A program made the position numbers and the translations under genes. A stretch of DNA of 64,000 bases from Sycobia sp. Sy_11 (lineage: Eukaryota > Arthropoda > Insecta > Hymenoptera > Epichrysomallidae): NCBI GenBank assembly GCA_018907035.1, contig JACCIC010000209.1, forward strand, positions 362,001-426,000, written 5' to 3'. The notes under the pieces were generated by a model. It was given only the letters and a program-made list of their open reading frames with translations. It was not told the origin of the DNA and made no database searches. Below, piece by piece: positions 25,704 to 39,317 of this stretch; position 1 is the stretch's first letter, and each line of letters begins with the position of its first letter.

Positions 25704-26039
25704 TATGGGAACGTTGCAATAATATTATTCCATTGTTGGTTAAGAAGTATAATTGACCCGGCCCCTGCGCTATGGGGTGCTCCCTTTATCGGGCGATAAT
25801 TATATTATAAATCAACGTCCGGCTAAATATGCGATAGCCTTCCCTCGTCCCCCGATTGCGTTTCGATGGATATAATTACGCGGGGGATTCGGGAATAGAT
25901 ATATATATATATATGTACGTATATATGTATATGTATATATATACAGATATGTATATATAAACGCACTCGCGCAATTATTAATTGTCGCTCTGTTCGGTCG
26001 CATTTCTAATTCCGCGTTTCGCCGCGCGCGGATCTACAC

Positions 26040-27600
26040 ACTATTAATATAATGGAAAGCGATCGGGGGTTCCGCGCGCGCGTGTGACCCCCCCCCCCAC
26101 TGCCCCCTCCCCCGGCCGTATCCGCCGCGCAGTCTCGCCGCTCCTTAGCCGTGATAAATTTTACAATGTAACCTCTGCGCGGCGTTGCGCCAACTTTCTC
26201 GGTCTGTCGTACGTTGTATACTTCGAGGAGTGTATTCGCGGTCTAGCTCAGTGCGCAATGATATCGCGGCGGGGGGAGGGGGGGAGGTGGCGAAAAATGG
26301 AACTTCGACGGGACGTATGGGCGACCGCCGGTTTCAGTAAAACTATGGACTTGGACTTTTTTAGCCGTGGACAAGACGACGGTTAATTTTTCAATTATGA
26401 GAATACTCGGCTTGCTTGTCTGTACAGAGGTTATATATAGATATACAGTGTAAAACATATGAATGAACGCATCAGAAATTCGGCTTTTGTAAGCCAAACA
26501 TTTGAGGAAATTGTTTATGAAATAGTTGTTGAGCACATTGGTAGATACTAAACTGTAACTAATAAGTTTCATTTTATAAGTATGTAGATCAACTTTTAAT
26601 ACCATTTGAATGTCGCAGTGATTTAAGAAAAAAGGGCTAGAGATAAAATTATAATTAAATATGCACTCAATAATAATTCTTTTAAAATTATCCAGATAAA
26701 ATTGTGTATAAATCATATAAATTTAGAGGTTAAAATATAAATGTTATGTAGTTACTTTTGTAAAAACAATGCTGCCAGCTTTGCCATATTGGCAACTAGC
26801 AAGACGTGTAAAACTATTTGTAAAAATCTTATATGCAATCTTATATGATATGTAAGAATGAATCAAAAATATTCATAAGGCGTGGCTTCGTTTTACAATT
26901 TATAATTCGCGACCGTAATGGAAGACACGGATCAATTGGAAAATTGAAAAAACGAAACGTACGTGGAACTAAAAAAGAATACCTGATAATATATCCGTTA
27001 GTTCAGCCTTTGCTCGACTCTTGTCAGTCCCATGAATTTTTTCGGAAGTCGCAATATATATCCAATTAGATTGTGCGAAGGCTAGACGTTACGATTCAGC
27101 AAATTGGTCTATTGTTGGCATATCACGTTTTTTTAGGAGCTTCAATTTTTAATGATCGATTCAATCGATGCTAAGTTAGAGGTAGGTGCTCTACACCTGC
27201 TATACGTGAAACTTTTGGTTTAATTTAATTGTTAATTAAATTCCACACTTTCCTTTAAAAAATTATACGTCTGCCTCACTAACGGAGATATTCTTGTACG
27301 TTGTTTAAAATCGACCCACCCTGCGCAATAAAAATAAGAGTATAGAAAGGTGTATATATATAGGAAACACTCAAATACATTAGAAATTCAGGTTGCGAGC
27401 AAAATGATTTCCAAGCTCGATTCAAGATTAATAAGAAACAATAGCCACAAATCTTGCATTGATTGACAGTTAGCCGCCTGTTATTCCTTATAGTCGATTT
27501 TCTTAACGCGCGGCCGAGCGAATTTTGAAAACGCGAATTTTGAAACCCTTGGCGTAACGTAATCTCGATGCAATTTATAAATAGGCAATTAAGATGAATA
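26040..27600. other. CpG block with C-run, then AT-rich DNA
   Basis: A run of 12 C residues lies near 26,087-26,098 and a G-rich stretch at 26,271-26,288. AT-rich DNA without supported features follows to about 27,600. Confidence 0.5.
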
Positions 27601-27644
27601 GGTAGGAGCGCAGCAGGGGGGGGTAGTGGGAGAGACAGAAAAGG

Positions 27645-27651
27645 GAGAGAA

Positions 27652-27682
<31 letters not shown>

Positions 27683-27693
27683 GGGAGGGAGAA
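27645..27693. repeat. (GA)n microsatellite, interrupted
   Basis: GA tract with GGG interruptions. Confidence 0.93.
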
Positions 27694-27992
27694 CAGGCGG
27701 TTACCGCTTTATTAACGACCGATCGTACTTCACAATCGTGCGAAGTGATCGCCGCCGATCGTCGAGGCGCTGCCCCCGCGAGACATCGTGAAAAGCCAGT
27801 CCCTCTATGTACGCACACGGCTGGAAGTTGAAGTCCGGGGCGTTTGTCGCCCGCGGGCGAGACAGACGGGGTAAGAAACATCGCGAGCGCGCGCGTTTAT
27901 CGCTCATGGCAGTTATAGCGTTCTATAAGTTCCCATAGCCGCGGCGGACACCGGCGCTACAACTGCAGATATAAAATACTCCCGCGCAAGTA

Positions 27993-27998
<6 letters not shown>

Positions 27999-28037
<39 letters not shown>
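27999..28037. repeat. (TA)19 microsatellite
   Basis: Uninterrupted. Confidence 0.96.
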
Positions 28038-28039
<2 letters not shown>

Positions 28040-28208
28040 CAAAAGAACGCGCGCGTGCGACCGCGATGCGACTTTTTTTTTCTTTTTTTTCTCTCCAATT
28101 TTTTTTTTCGTCCGCGGCGCCTTTCCAATGCCATGCGGCCGGTCCGAATTATATGAAATATAACGACGTTTCTATAACGCGCTCGTGGCACAGCAAGTAC
28201 GCGAGTAT

Positions 28209-28213
<5 letters not shown>

Positions 28214-28259
<46 letters not shown>
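28214..28259. repeat. (AT)23 microsatellite
   Basis: Uninterrupted. Confidence 0.97.
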
Positions 28260-28262
<3 letters not shown>

Positions 28263-28344
28263 GCCGATATAAATTGGAAATGAAACGACTGCGACGATTT
28301 ACTAATAATTTACTAATAATAAGGCTGATAATTAACCGGTATAC

Positions 28345-28345
<1 letters not shown>

Positions 28346-28376
<31 letters not shown>
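28346..28376. repeat. (AT)15 microsatellite
   Basis: Uninterrupted. Confidence 0.96.
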
Positions 28377-28379
<3 letters not shown>

Positions 28380-28517
28380 TTTTGAATTTTTTTCAATTAT
28401 ATATATCCCGCACACGGCGCAACTTTGATAAAAGGCTGAATTGCCCCCTGATCGTTATTACTTAGCGAATGAATTTTGGCTCGTTACCGAGATTTTTATT
28501 TTCTTTCACAAGTAAAC

Positions 28518-28522
<5 letters not shown>

Positions 28523-28566
<44 letters not shown>
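28523..28566. repeat. (TA)22 microsatellite
   Basis: Uninterrupted. Confidence 0.97.
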
Positions 28567-28572
<6 letters not shown>

Positions 28573-28599
28573 GGACATATTCGATTACCTATTCGATTT

Positions 28600-29370
28600 T
28601 CGTGAAACGATATTAGTTTTCTACGTGTGCCTTTGCGCCGCACTGCGCGAACGCGCTCCGATAGTGAATCGCGGTGCCCGGCCGAAATAATTACAACCTG
28701 CCCGCGAGCGATCTCGGCCCAATAAATTAGCTCTCAAATCGACTCGGCATTATCGGCGTGACTCGATCAAATTGTTATTTAGCGGGTCGCGCGGCGATTT
28801 TCGCCTTTAATAAATGCGTTATGCGCGGCCGTGGCCGGCTCGTTAAAGCCAAGGGGTCGGGGGGGGGGGGAGGGAGCACCGGCGATACTATATACGCAAT
28901 CCTGAATATTCGTACCGAACGGACTCGAACGCGCGTTCGCTCGATTCGACCGTTACAGTGGGCGGGATAAGAGAATCAGCGGGGCCGTCGTAGGGCCAGT
29001 GTCCACGATACGTTTGTTCGACACCTGTTAACGAGGAGCGACGGTGAGGACCGATGGTGACTCGCTTTTCCGACGAAATCGCTCGATACGCTCTTTATCA
29101 TTTGCCACCTGCGCAGCTGTACGCGCTAATGGCGCAGATAGGCCATTCTAAAGGCGCGAACGTACTGGTTAAAAACGTGTAGTCGATTTTATTGCGCATC
29201 CGAGAATTCAAAATCCTTCTCTTGTATTCAAATGCAAAAGAATTTTCGTCTAATAATGTAGTGTAGTCGGATTATTGGTGCGAGATTCCCAAGAAATAAT
29301 AAGGCAGATAAATTAACTGATCGTTGACTATACACATGGTGAAGCAGATCGTTAATAATTAAGATATATT
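28600..29370. other. CpG-rich block, no gene seen
   Basis: Contains a G-run at 28,858-28,874 and the palindrome CGAACGCGCGTTCG near 28,927-28,940. AT content rises after 29,170. Confidence 0.5.
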
Positions 29371-29376
29371 TATAGC

Positions 29377-29381
<5 letters not shown>

Positions 29382-29430
<49 letters not shown>
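29382..29430. repeat. (TA)24 microsatellite
   Basis: Uninterrupted. Confidence 0.97.
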
Positions 29431-29433
<3 letters not shown>

Positions 29434-30045
29434 CTTAATAAATAAGGCGTTATTTTTCAGACATTATAATAAGTATACGTGTGTTCTCGAAATGAAAGAA
29501 TCATCTAATCCAAGTAATATATATATGATTAGAGTGTGTAATTAAAGAAGCTACGAAACTATCAAATATATATATTTGGAAAAGTTATAGATTGTTCTTT
29601 TTTCTGTCACAATTTAAAGCCAACAAATCTTTATTTCACACTTAATTTTATTCTTTGAACGCATTCTATAGAATTTTCGATCACCAAGGAAAAATAATTA
29701 ACAATAATGTGAACCAAATTTTTAAAAACTACAAAACATCATTATGCAATACCAATTGAATATCGTGATTCATTAACGACGAAAACCATTGTAAAATATA
29801 CGTTACTTTATTCTCCAATCTACGCGTTTTTTTCTGATGAGGCGAGTTTTCTGCCGGGGACAGCAGACCGATCGGAATCCAGCACGCGACGAACATCTCC
29901 GTGTAAATGTATTATTTGACACGTAGCGTTCATTTTTCCGCGGGTCCGTATAGTTCATAATTGCCATTCTGTTCCGAGCAGTGCCGCCGCGTCGAACGAC
30001 AGTCTATGCGGTGGCTCGCGAATCGCCCGTCTGTCGAGAGCTGCC

Positions 30046-30049
<4 letters not shown>

Positions 30050-30102
<53 letters not shown>
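30050..30102. repeat. (TA)26 microsatellite
   Basis: Uninterrupted, inside a short CpG-bearing segment (29,840-30,250). Confidence 0.97.
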
Positions 30103-30105
<3 letters not shown>

Positions 30106-30259
30106 CCGTTCGAGCGTCAAATAATTGGCCATTGATCGCTTATTCGATTTTAATGACACGGGCAGGGGAATCGTGCGTCTTCGCTCCCACGGTGTGGGGT
30201 TCGCGCGCTCCTTATTATGTCGCCCGCGGTACTGAAGCTAATGTAAGAATCGCTTTGTG

Positions 30260-32300
30260 AAGAATTACAATCCAATAGAATTTTAATCATACGAATTTTA
30301 AGCGTATGTACTGTATGAACTTCGAGTATATGAATATCGTTTTGTAAATATTTTTATGTATTGATCGTAAATGAATTTTTATACATTTTTCTGGTTAATC
30401 TTAATTGATATATAGCAAAACAATACAAATATGTGACAAAAGACTGGATCCGCTTCGTAAATGGTTTGTAATAGATCGAAATATTTTAATTATATACACT
30501 AACGCTCTAGAATAGATTGGATTATCGCTGTTAAATTACTTATTAATTTAATCGATATTGTAATACTATTATATTTACTTTATGTGCTAAAAAATTATTT
30601 GACAAATGTATAAATATTATTGAAATTGAAATGGAATATTACTATTTGTAAATAAATAGCATTTAATTTATAGCATCATAAACTTGGTATATTTTATGAA
30701 TCAAATAATTAAACAATGCGTATTATAGATCGTTATTTCCCCCAAAAACCAAAGAAGAAAATCCTCACATTCTTTCACGATGCCTGACACTTATATACGT
30801 ATATTTTTCATTTCCAATTTCGTCAATTTCGAGCGACTATTGGTTCTTTTACCGCTGTACAGTGTAGTTTACCTTGGTACTCGCTTCTAGTCGCATTCTA
30901 AGGATAAAAAGAGAACGATGCCGAGGAGAAATGAATGCCGGAATAAACTGAAAATCACCTGTTACAACGCATGAAAACCGGGAATAATCGAAAAGGATCA
31001 GGATTATCGGTATTTGTTTTCTTCGAGTCTGACTGGTATTTTTCTCCGGTACTCTGGCCTCACGCAGACGAACTATTCTATATTCTTTGGAATTCTCGCC
31101 GTCGTTCTTTGGTTCTCCCCAGTTATAGCTTGATTATTATCGGTTTTTATTTTTAAATCGAATATCACGAACGGCCGTTCAGAAATCACGTAACCACATT
31201 TCACTCTGTTTAAGCTCCTCCCCGTCCCGATATAGCCAATCATAAATTTTTTCTTAGCCAATCTCCCCTTCCAAATGCTACGTAATCTTATCGTATATAA
31301 TATACGTCGGATTTTCCTAATTTATTTCGACTTTAAAATAGTACATTAAATTTTCACCAAATTGAATTGATGCATTCGCTCATTGATCATTAATAGTATA
31401 ATCGTTTATGCACTGGCAAATTAATAAAAAAACAATACTGTAAATACCCTGAATAATTGAATTTATACTAGATCCCAATACAGTTTACATAAAGTCGGGT
31501 TTAGACAAATGGCTACATTAACTGGTTGTTGAAGACCGACGTTATCTACAGCTTCGAACGATAAGAACAAACCCACTCGAAAATGATTTACTTCAAGAAT
31601 TTTTACGTTATTAACTCGCAATTGTTCAATGCTCCTTTACAATTGGCTCGCTCAATCCACAGTCAAGTCCTGTGTTTCGTCCATCCCGAATTTTTCAGCA
31701 CGCTGTCTATTACAATATTTTTTATTCGACATCTGTCCACTTTCAGCTTCCTACTTTATTAAACAACGTGCGCACAGCAAAACTTACACGTTCTTTATAA
31801 TATGAAAAATTTCGACAATTGTCAAATATGGCGTGCCGAAAGATGATGGGCTTTTTATAACTCGTAATTTCATTAGACTCAATGATGGGTATCGGTAATA
31901 GTTATAGGACGCAAAGAAACCTTTGGTCACTGCTGGCATAAGAAATTCATATAAGGTTTCGGATACTATCGTTTTCCATAGTATGATTCTGGATTTGAGA
32001 CTGTAAAGTACAATGATACAACCGACGTAGGTCGGCTATAGCAATTTTGCGACTCTGCATTCTCAATTCAGTTTGGGTGTTATTATCATTTAAAAACTGT
32101 GATGATTTTGTAAGCTTGCCAATTGAAAGAATTTTTTTTAAACTATTGAGATAACTCGAAGTGAAGAGTCTCGTTCGCCATATCCTGTGCAACTTTGAAA
32201 TCCAATATCCCCCCCCCCTAACGCTTTTCTAATCGCGACAGAGAAATTCTTGGCCTTTCGAAATGATACGAAATCATTATTGAGAAAATCTCTTCCTCTC
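30260..32300. other. AT-rich intergenic DNA, nothing recognised
   Basis: No supported gene, element or repeat array over 2 kb. Confidence 0.5.
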
Positions 32301-32346
32301 TCCCTCTCCCCTTCTATTCACCTTTATCTTTAGCTATCACGCTCTG

Positions 32347-32354
<8 letters not shown>

Positions 32355-32382
<28 letters not shown>
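32355..32382. repeat. (TC)14 microsatellite
   Basis: Uninterrupted; a (CA)11 tract follows at 32,523-32,545. Confidence 0.95.
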
Positions 32383-32385
<3 letters not shown>

Positions 32386-32836
32386 GCGATTCCCCTTGCA
32401 TTCTGCCGTACATATACGATGATTAATGAATCCGAGCTTAACTAACAACCGCGCGTACTTACGCGGCAGATATGTATATATACACACGGAGCAGTCGAGA
32501 CGCCCCACCAAGTCTTTCGTCAGACACACACACACACACACACACGTGTATCTATATGTGATTCCCGGCGGGGCCGGCGGTTACAACGTTTGCTAATGAG
32601 ACTTTCGCACCTCACAATGAGCGCCCGGGATCTCATACACGGTCGCGGCGAAAGTCGAACATCAATAACTTGCCCTCTCTCTCTGCCGGCCCCGCACTCG
32701 CCGGAGGAGGGGGGGGTGAAAAAAGAGAGCGTCGTGCGTTGCGCAAACCCGGGCGCGAACGCTGAAGGTGCGGGGGGAGGGGGGACTCGCGAACTCTCTT
32801 GCCGATTTCCCGACGGGTGCCAACAATACTGTCAAA

Positions 32837-32839
<3 letters not shown>

Positions 32840-32888
<49 letters not shown>

Positions 32889-32893
32889 AGAGA
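32840..32893. repeat. (GA)n microsatellite
   Basis: Long GA tract with one AGAAG break. Confidence 0.95.
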
Positions 32894-33330
32894 AGCGCTT
32901 TGTGCGAGAATCGCTCGGCGCTGCGAGGCTCCCCGGCTTCCTCTAACGACGATCATTCAGAAATCGAGGAGACGAGTGACTTCCCGGGCGCGCGATGATT
33001 CTGCCAAAACGGCAAAGGCCCCGGACCTCACAGTACCATCGACGGCTCGTAATATATTTATACTTTACGCAAGGCCCACTCTGTGTCGAGAAAATCCTTT
33101 GCCAGACTTTCGGGCTCGCTTTCAATGGTTTACGCATTATGCGCGCGCGCGCGCGCGCTCGATAATTTAATTATACCCATTATATATCCCGGATTCTTAA
33201 ATATAGCGAGGCAGTATGCGCAATTATCGTTTTCGAACTCTGTTCAGCCGCAAAAACACGGTCGATAAATCGTCAGTACACTTTCAATGTTCAACGCGTT
33301 AAATAAAGAACGCATTGGTTTATTATTATG

Positions 33331-33361
<31 letters not shown>

Positions 33362-33441
33362 GATCTATCCAATACTTTCCAAACTATCAAGCCGGCACTT
33401 AATGTCAGCACTCCTATACCGGAAAATCTAATTCTATAATT

Positions 33442-33444
<3 letters not shown>

Positions 33445-33497
<53 letters not shown>
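33445..33497. repeat. (AT)26 microsatellite
   Basis: Uninterrupted. Confidence 0.97.
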
Positions 33498-33501
<4 letters not shown>

Positions 33502-34119
33502 AACACCTAGTTACTTGCATAGTTATGAAATACATATAATTCCGCTAAGTCCAAATTCAAAAGATTACGAGAACGCGGACTGTTTTCTTTATGTATCTGA
33601 AACTATAATATCGGGATGTAATATATACTATATATATATATACACTCAATTAATTCGTCTATATATAAAATGTGACTGTATTGAAACCTCGATGAGAAAC
33701 CGTTCGAAGCTCGAGATATAACGCAATAGTACGGAAACGTGACCGGGGGAGGATGGAGGGGGAGGCTTTAAGTCCTTAAAGCGATACACGCTTGAAATTG
33801 CGAAGTCGCGATACGGCGCTCGCGTCGCGCGCGCGACGGATGTGCGTCCGATATGAACGCAACGTAATGTAAGCCGCAACGCAAATGTGAAAAAATCTAA
33901 GAATAAAGGCGCGTCCCTAATAAAATATTGGAAATCTGTCGAATTGCTCGAACGACGGGCTGAGTGTACGTTGGATGGATGACCTGCCGCATTGCGCCGA
34001 TATACGCTCAATTTGCCCAGTCTCCGTAAGCCTCCAGTCCCCGTAGTCCTCGCGTCGATGCCCACCTGTCCAATTACAATGTAACGCGACTGCGGATAAG
34101 AGATGAGATTCGACATGGT

Positions 34120-35240
34120 TCAATATTGCTCAACTAGCAATTATTGAAATTAATAGGAAAAATGTCCTGGTTTCTTAAAGACCTTTTGCCCCTCGATAAT
34201 ACATCGGTTCGAAGCAAAAATCTTCCAAGAATCCTCATGCAACACGGTATTATTTGAAATTCATGCTTTCACGAAGTTCGCATTTGCCACTTCAACTTGC
34301 AAAAACGATATTTAAGGATAAAATTTTTGATGAATTTGAAATAATAGGCGACAATTGAATTTTAATTATTAATTTATGAATTTTTAATGACTTGGTCGAG
34401 CTTGGGACGAAATGGAAAAGTATCGTCTCAAATTTTCCCAAAATAATCGTCAACTACGATTCTACAAGTCATAAAAATGTAAAGTGAAAAATCAAAAAAT
34501 CATAACGTTTTAAAGATATTTAACTCAAAATTTTCATACATTTTCAGATACCAAATATTCGTCGACTGCGTTTACTAGAGCCTCACTGTATCCAATCAAA
34601 AATTGGTAGCCGTGGGTGTTACGATAGTACGAAATGTATTTGGAAGTGAATTTTTTTGTTTATTTAAAACATAAGTGTTTGCACTCGAAATATTTATTAA
34701 AATCTTGTATTATATATTCGTGAATTCCATAGTATGTTAGAAAAGACAGAAGAAATGCGATATAACTGTTTTCTTCACATTTGATTTAAACACGTAATGT
34801 AACAAAAAAAAAAGAAGAAATTCAATCGAAAAATAATTTTTTCAATAGATTTAATTTCTAACAATTGCGATGCATGTATTCTATTTAGAATACATTTATC
34901 GGCGACAAATCCCTGTTTTCTCAGTGTATTTACTTTTTATTGCTTTGATACCTTATATTTCTGATTTTTTTCTGTCATTTCCACATCATAAAATGAATTT
35001 TCGCAGCTTCCGGTTCGGGAATACAATTAAAAACTTAAATTAGTATTGATAATTCTATAAAAAGTGAAGTTCTTCACAGCAGACCCCAATCCCATGACGC
35101 GGAGAGTCCTCCGTGAGAACTTCTCCTCCACGCCGCCAGTATATCGCATATTATGTTTAAGTTGCCAATAAACACTTTTGCCGTTTTATTCGACGATCGC
35201 CAAATCGTTTCCAAACGTTGTTGAAGTCGCGTTATATATA
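34120..35240. other. AT-rich intergenic DNA, nothing recognised
   Basis: No supported feature. Confidence 0.5.
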
Positions 35241-35306
35241 TATAAATAATAGCTCTCTCGCTCCGCGAAATTTATGCGACTGATCCAATAAGCAGTATTA
35301 CGTATG

Positions 35307-35308
<2 letters not shown>

Positions 35309-35355
<47 letters not shown>
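35309..35355. repeat. (TA)23 microsatellite
   Basis: Uninterrupted, followed by a CpG-rich block to about 36,230. Confidence 0.97.
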
Positions 35356-35357
<2 letters not shown>

Positions 35358-35507
35358 GCGGACCGGACGTGTTCAATTAGCGCGCGCGCGCGGCCCAATT
35401 GTCGCGCATGGACCGGGGCCCGTCGCTTAATTGACTCACTAACGGCCCCGATCCCGGGCTGTGGCGTGCCCGACAGTATAAACAACGGGCTTTGCCGATC
35501 GTTATCT

Positions 35508-35511
<4 letters not shown>

Positions 35512-35550
<39 letters not shown>
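35512..35550. repeat. (CT)19 microsatellite
   Basis: Uninterrupted. Confidence 0.96.
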
Positions 35551-35552
<2 letters not shown>

Positions 35553-36239
35553 CTCACCATCTCATTCCCTCCCTCTCTTTTACCCTATTATACGCGATCG
35601 AGAGATCAGCGCGCGGAGAGATCACGATCGCGAAGCGGCGCGGCGCGCGGGCTTTAGCCGGGCGCAGGGGGCGGGGATGAGGCTTCGCGTTACGTTGGAT
35701 TATATACGTATAGTACGAGCGCCCCGCTCGATCGGTAAGTACACATTATGCGCCTCGCCCGAGATGATTACGCGTGTAAAATGCTAAGCGTGGGCGTTGC
35801 TGCCGCTCTCGATCTTTAGAAATCTCAATCCGCGACTTTCACTAGCATCGGTCGGTCGAAGCGGCGTGGGGTGAGGGAGGGGGGGGAGAAGGCGAGAGAG
35901 TCAGGTTTGTTTCCGCTAATGGGTCGCGGTCTTGGCTTTTGGGCAGGTGAGACTCTGTATTTGTATATAAATGTCGCCCCCCTCCCTCCCCCACCTCGCC
36001 ACCGCCATCGCGCCTGTTATATCACGAGTTCGATCAAAAGTACTTGTAGAGCGAGAGGAAGAGAGCAAGGAGAGGAGCGATATATAGGTCGGAATACTTT
36101 TCATATTTTTCTCTACGACAGATAGCAATTGATTAATGGCCCGCACGCTCCTTTTAGAAACTACATTTGGAGCTGCCAGGCGACGTGCTTGAAAGCTCCC
36201 CTCCCCCCTACCTTTTACTGCATATATATATATGAAATA

Positions 36240-36680
36240 ATGCGTTTACGATTATAAGGTGTCCAGCAGGTGCTTAACTTCACTCAGTCGGTTGTGAAAC
36301 TCGTCGTATACAAATTTAGAAAAGCAGAGCGCATATACCTGCGAGACTTTCATTTTGAAATTGTACCGATGTTCGGTTCAAAATTTGAAAATTGCCAGCG
36401 CCCAGATATTGATATGATTATTAATTAACAGATAGTTATATTTTATGCGTTATTTGATAGTCGTGATTTATTTATTTTTCATCAATAAAACATCAGTTAA
36501 GTACTTTAAAGAATTTATTTGCAGATATTTAGTTCCTTTAAATACCTGTTCTTTACCGAAGAGCTTTTTCTGCCATTCCTTTACATTAAACAGCCTCGTT
36601 TTTCACTACTTGTCACCAATAACGTAATATAACAAGTACTTCCCGAAGGAAACAGCGAAGCCATTATATGCATAATCAGC
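36240..36680. other. AT-rich intergenic DNA, nothing recognised
   Basis: No supported feature. Confidence 0.5.
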
Positions 36681-37003
36681 CGTCCATAAAATGTCCGAGC
36701 TCAATGATCGCTCGAATACATGTGCAGCAAGGGGAACATTTAGAAAGGCCATTGTGACGATGCACGGGCTGAGAACGAAAGCGCCCCCGCTCCGACCTCG
36801 CGCCACGATCTCGATAGGGCATTTTGCGCTGAATCGATTGCGCGCGCCGTACGAAAATTATCGATTGCTTTTTGAAATTGCATTATTGCTCGCGATAAAT
36901 CACCGAATGAAACGCCCCCTACCCCACCCCCGTTAGATTTGCCTCCCAGTCCATTATCTAGATAAAGTGACCGTCAAACGGAGCCGTCGATATGTATATA
37001 TAT

Positions 37004-37010
<7 letters not shown>

Positions 37011-37048
<38 letters not shown>
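37011..37048. repeat. (TA)19 microsatellite
   Basis: Uninterrupted. Confidence 0.96.
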
Positions 37049-37054
<6 letters not shown>

Positions 37055-37079
37055 TACACATACATATTGTATAACTATA

Positions 37080-37685
37080 AAAGCATCGTCATTCGTAGCG
37101 CGCGCGAGGAATGCGCACGTCTCGCACGTGCACCGGGCGCCGTTAAGGTGCGCGCGTCGCTTTATCTCCGTGCGCACTCTCCACTGTCGTGCGCCGCCAC
37201 CGCAAGAGAGAGAGAGAGAGAGGGAGGGAGAAACAGCGCGCGCGAGCGACCGGCGCTCGGACTCGGGCATTATATACGCGCGATAAGCGAGAAATGCGTG
37301 TCTCGGCGCTCGCGAGAGAAAGAGAGAGAGCGAGAGAGAGAGAGAGAGAGTGAGGGAGGGAGAGAGAGAGACAGCTCGATACCGATCTGCCGACACAAGC
37401 AGGTTGATTCCAGGATTTCCCGCTTATCGCGCCCGCGCACGCGTGCGCGCGCGCGCGCGCCTCCTTTTATCGTTGGACTTCTCTGTAAACAAACGCGTTT
37501 TTTCGCCCACCTACTCCTCCGCCCCTACTCCCCTTTCCCCGCCGTCGCCGCCAACACCCCTCTCTCGCCGCACGGGCGAGCTGACGCGCGTTCTGCATTT
37601 CTTTACCTCGGCCGGATAGATAAGGCGCGAGGACCGTGGCGAGGACCCGTTTTCGAATGTGGATGTAGTGTACCCGTATGGCGTG

Positions 37686-37732
<47 letters not shown>

Positions 37733-37950
37733 ACGCGCTAAAAAATCCGTTCGATCGCGCCGCGAGGATTTCGCGGCGTGAATTTCAATGCGGGTGAAAC
37801 CGGTATTCGCGTATAGAGAGATGGCGCGGTTCGCTCGGGCTCGTTACGCGGAGTCAATTTACACGGGATCATTATAGACCCGATCGAGTCGAAAAATTCA
37901 TAATTCTTAATTGGCCCGAACGGTTAAGAATAATACACACTGTGTATTAC
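37080..37950. other. CpG-rich block with GA, GC and TA/TG arrays
   Basis: A 249-codon plus-strand frame crosses it but starts in a TA array and is Arg/Ser/Glu rich from GA repeats, so it is not called a gene. (GA)n lies at 37,205-37,222 and 37,317-37,376; (GC)n at 37,440-37,460. Confidence 0.55.
37685..37732. repeat. Compound (TA)11(TG)13 microsatellite
   Basis: TA passes into TG, as at 2154-2226. Confidence 0.95.
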
Positions 37951-39060
37951 ACGGTGTTTCAATGGATTCTGGCAATTTGAGCGCCACACGTTCTGTCCCC
38001 CCCGATGTATGAAAGACCGATCTGGGACCCTGTTATAACGAGGCTCGTGTAGAGGTAAATCAAATTTCAAATTCCTTGTACAGTATTCAAGCCAATTATG
38101 CTGAAAAGCGTAAGGCTTTTCGTGATATCATATGAATTCAAGCTCGGCTAAGAATACACTGTATCCCCGTATTCAATTGATCGTCATTCTACTATGTATA
38201 ATATTATCTATAAATTAAAAAATTTTATTGAAGATTCATATTATTTCATATTAAATTTTCAAACGAACAAACTATTACAATTTCTTCTTTGGACCTGTGA
38301 AATTCGCTAAAATTTTGTACAGCTTATGAGTCATTGCGTGCTTCTTTTACAATGCGAAAAGTTCGAACAACCAAATGGAAATTGATTTTGAGCCATATTA
38401 CTACCTCGACGGGATGATCGACGGGGATGACGAAGAACGATCGATGACATTCGATTTATGGAAAATCCGCACATTATGCGGATTAGCCTCAGATTTTGTA
38501 GACAAATGAGCTTTTCGTATTTGATGGTTTGATCGGTAATGCGACTATGGACGATAAATTATAAATGATCGCGCTATTGTAAAACTCGACTACAATTATG
38601 AAAACGGACAAGAGCGGCAGGTATTTGATTGTAAATTATACGTTGTATACTTTGGCTTCGGGATAAAATAGCGGATCAACGATTTTATGGACGCAGACTG
38701 TCTGCAAAATTTGAAAATCATCGTCCCAAAAGCTTTGGGACGATAATCGCGCGTTCTTGCGTACAGCGTTCGATTATACTTTTTCAAAGCCCTCGGTGAG
38801 ATTCAGTTGCCACTCGTTTTCATTAAATGAAAATGGAAAAATCAATAGCCACCGTACATCACGATGATTGTTTCGTCTAAGCCTGATTCATGATATTCTG
38901 GTCATGTTAAGATCAACCAGTTTCGATGATGCTGAAAAATCTACTCGGAATCGATATAAAGACTTTGTTGCGCTGCCGGGCAGCCGACTGGACAGAGGTC
39001 GATGACACCCCGAAGCCTCTCTGATTAACCAAGCTCTTATAAACAACACCTGCTCTCCTC
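37950..39060. other. Intergenic DNA with short inverted repeats
   Basis: Holds an 11-bp-arm inverted repeat at 38,720-38,744 and a 7-bp-arm one at about 38,103-38,121. No gene is supported. Confidence 0.5.
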
Positions 39061-39085
39061 TCTCTTTCTCATGCCCCTCTCCCTC

Positions 39086-39088
<3 letters not shown>

Positions 39089-39133
<45 letters not shown>
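39089..39133. repeat. (CT)22 microsatellite
   Basis: Left partner of an inverted pair with the AG array at 39,239. Confidence 0.96.
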
Positions 39134-39135
<2 letters not shown>

Positions 39136-39235
39136 GAACTCCCTCTCTCTGTCCTTATCTCGCACTGGTCGATTTTACATAATTCAGCTCACCCAGCCGT
39201 TGGAACAATACCTATCGGAGAAAGAAAGAGAGGGG

Positions 39236-39238
<3 letters not shown>

Positions 39239-39317
<79 letters not shown>
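39239..39317. repeat. (AG)39 microsatellite
   Basis: 79 bp with one AA break, the longest GA-type array in the window. Confidence 0.97.

Larger units (their letters stand above)
32550..34120. other. CpG-rich block with GA, GC and AT arrays
   Basis: G-runs lie at 32,703-32,716 and 32,771-32,785, (GC)n at 33,139-33,157, and (TTA)9 at 33,332-33,360. No gene is supported. Confidence 0.55.

Noticed and set aside
36992..37741. 249-codon plus-strand open frame
   Set aside because: Begins in a TA array (Tyr-Ile repeats), crosses GA arrays (Arg-Glu repeats) and ends in a TG array. A repeat artefact.
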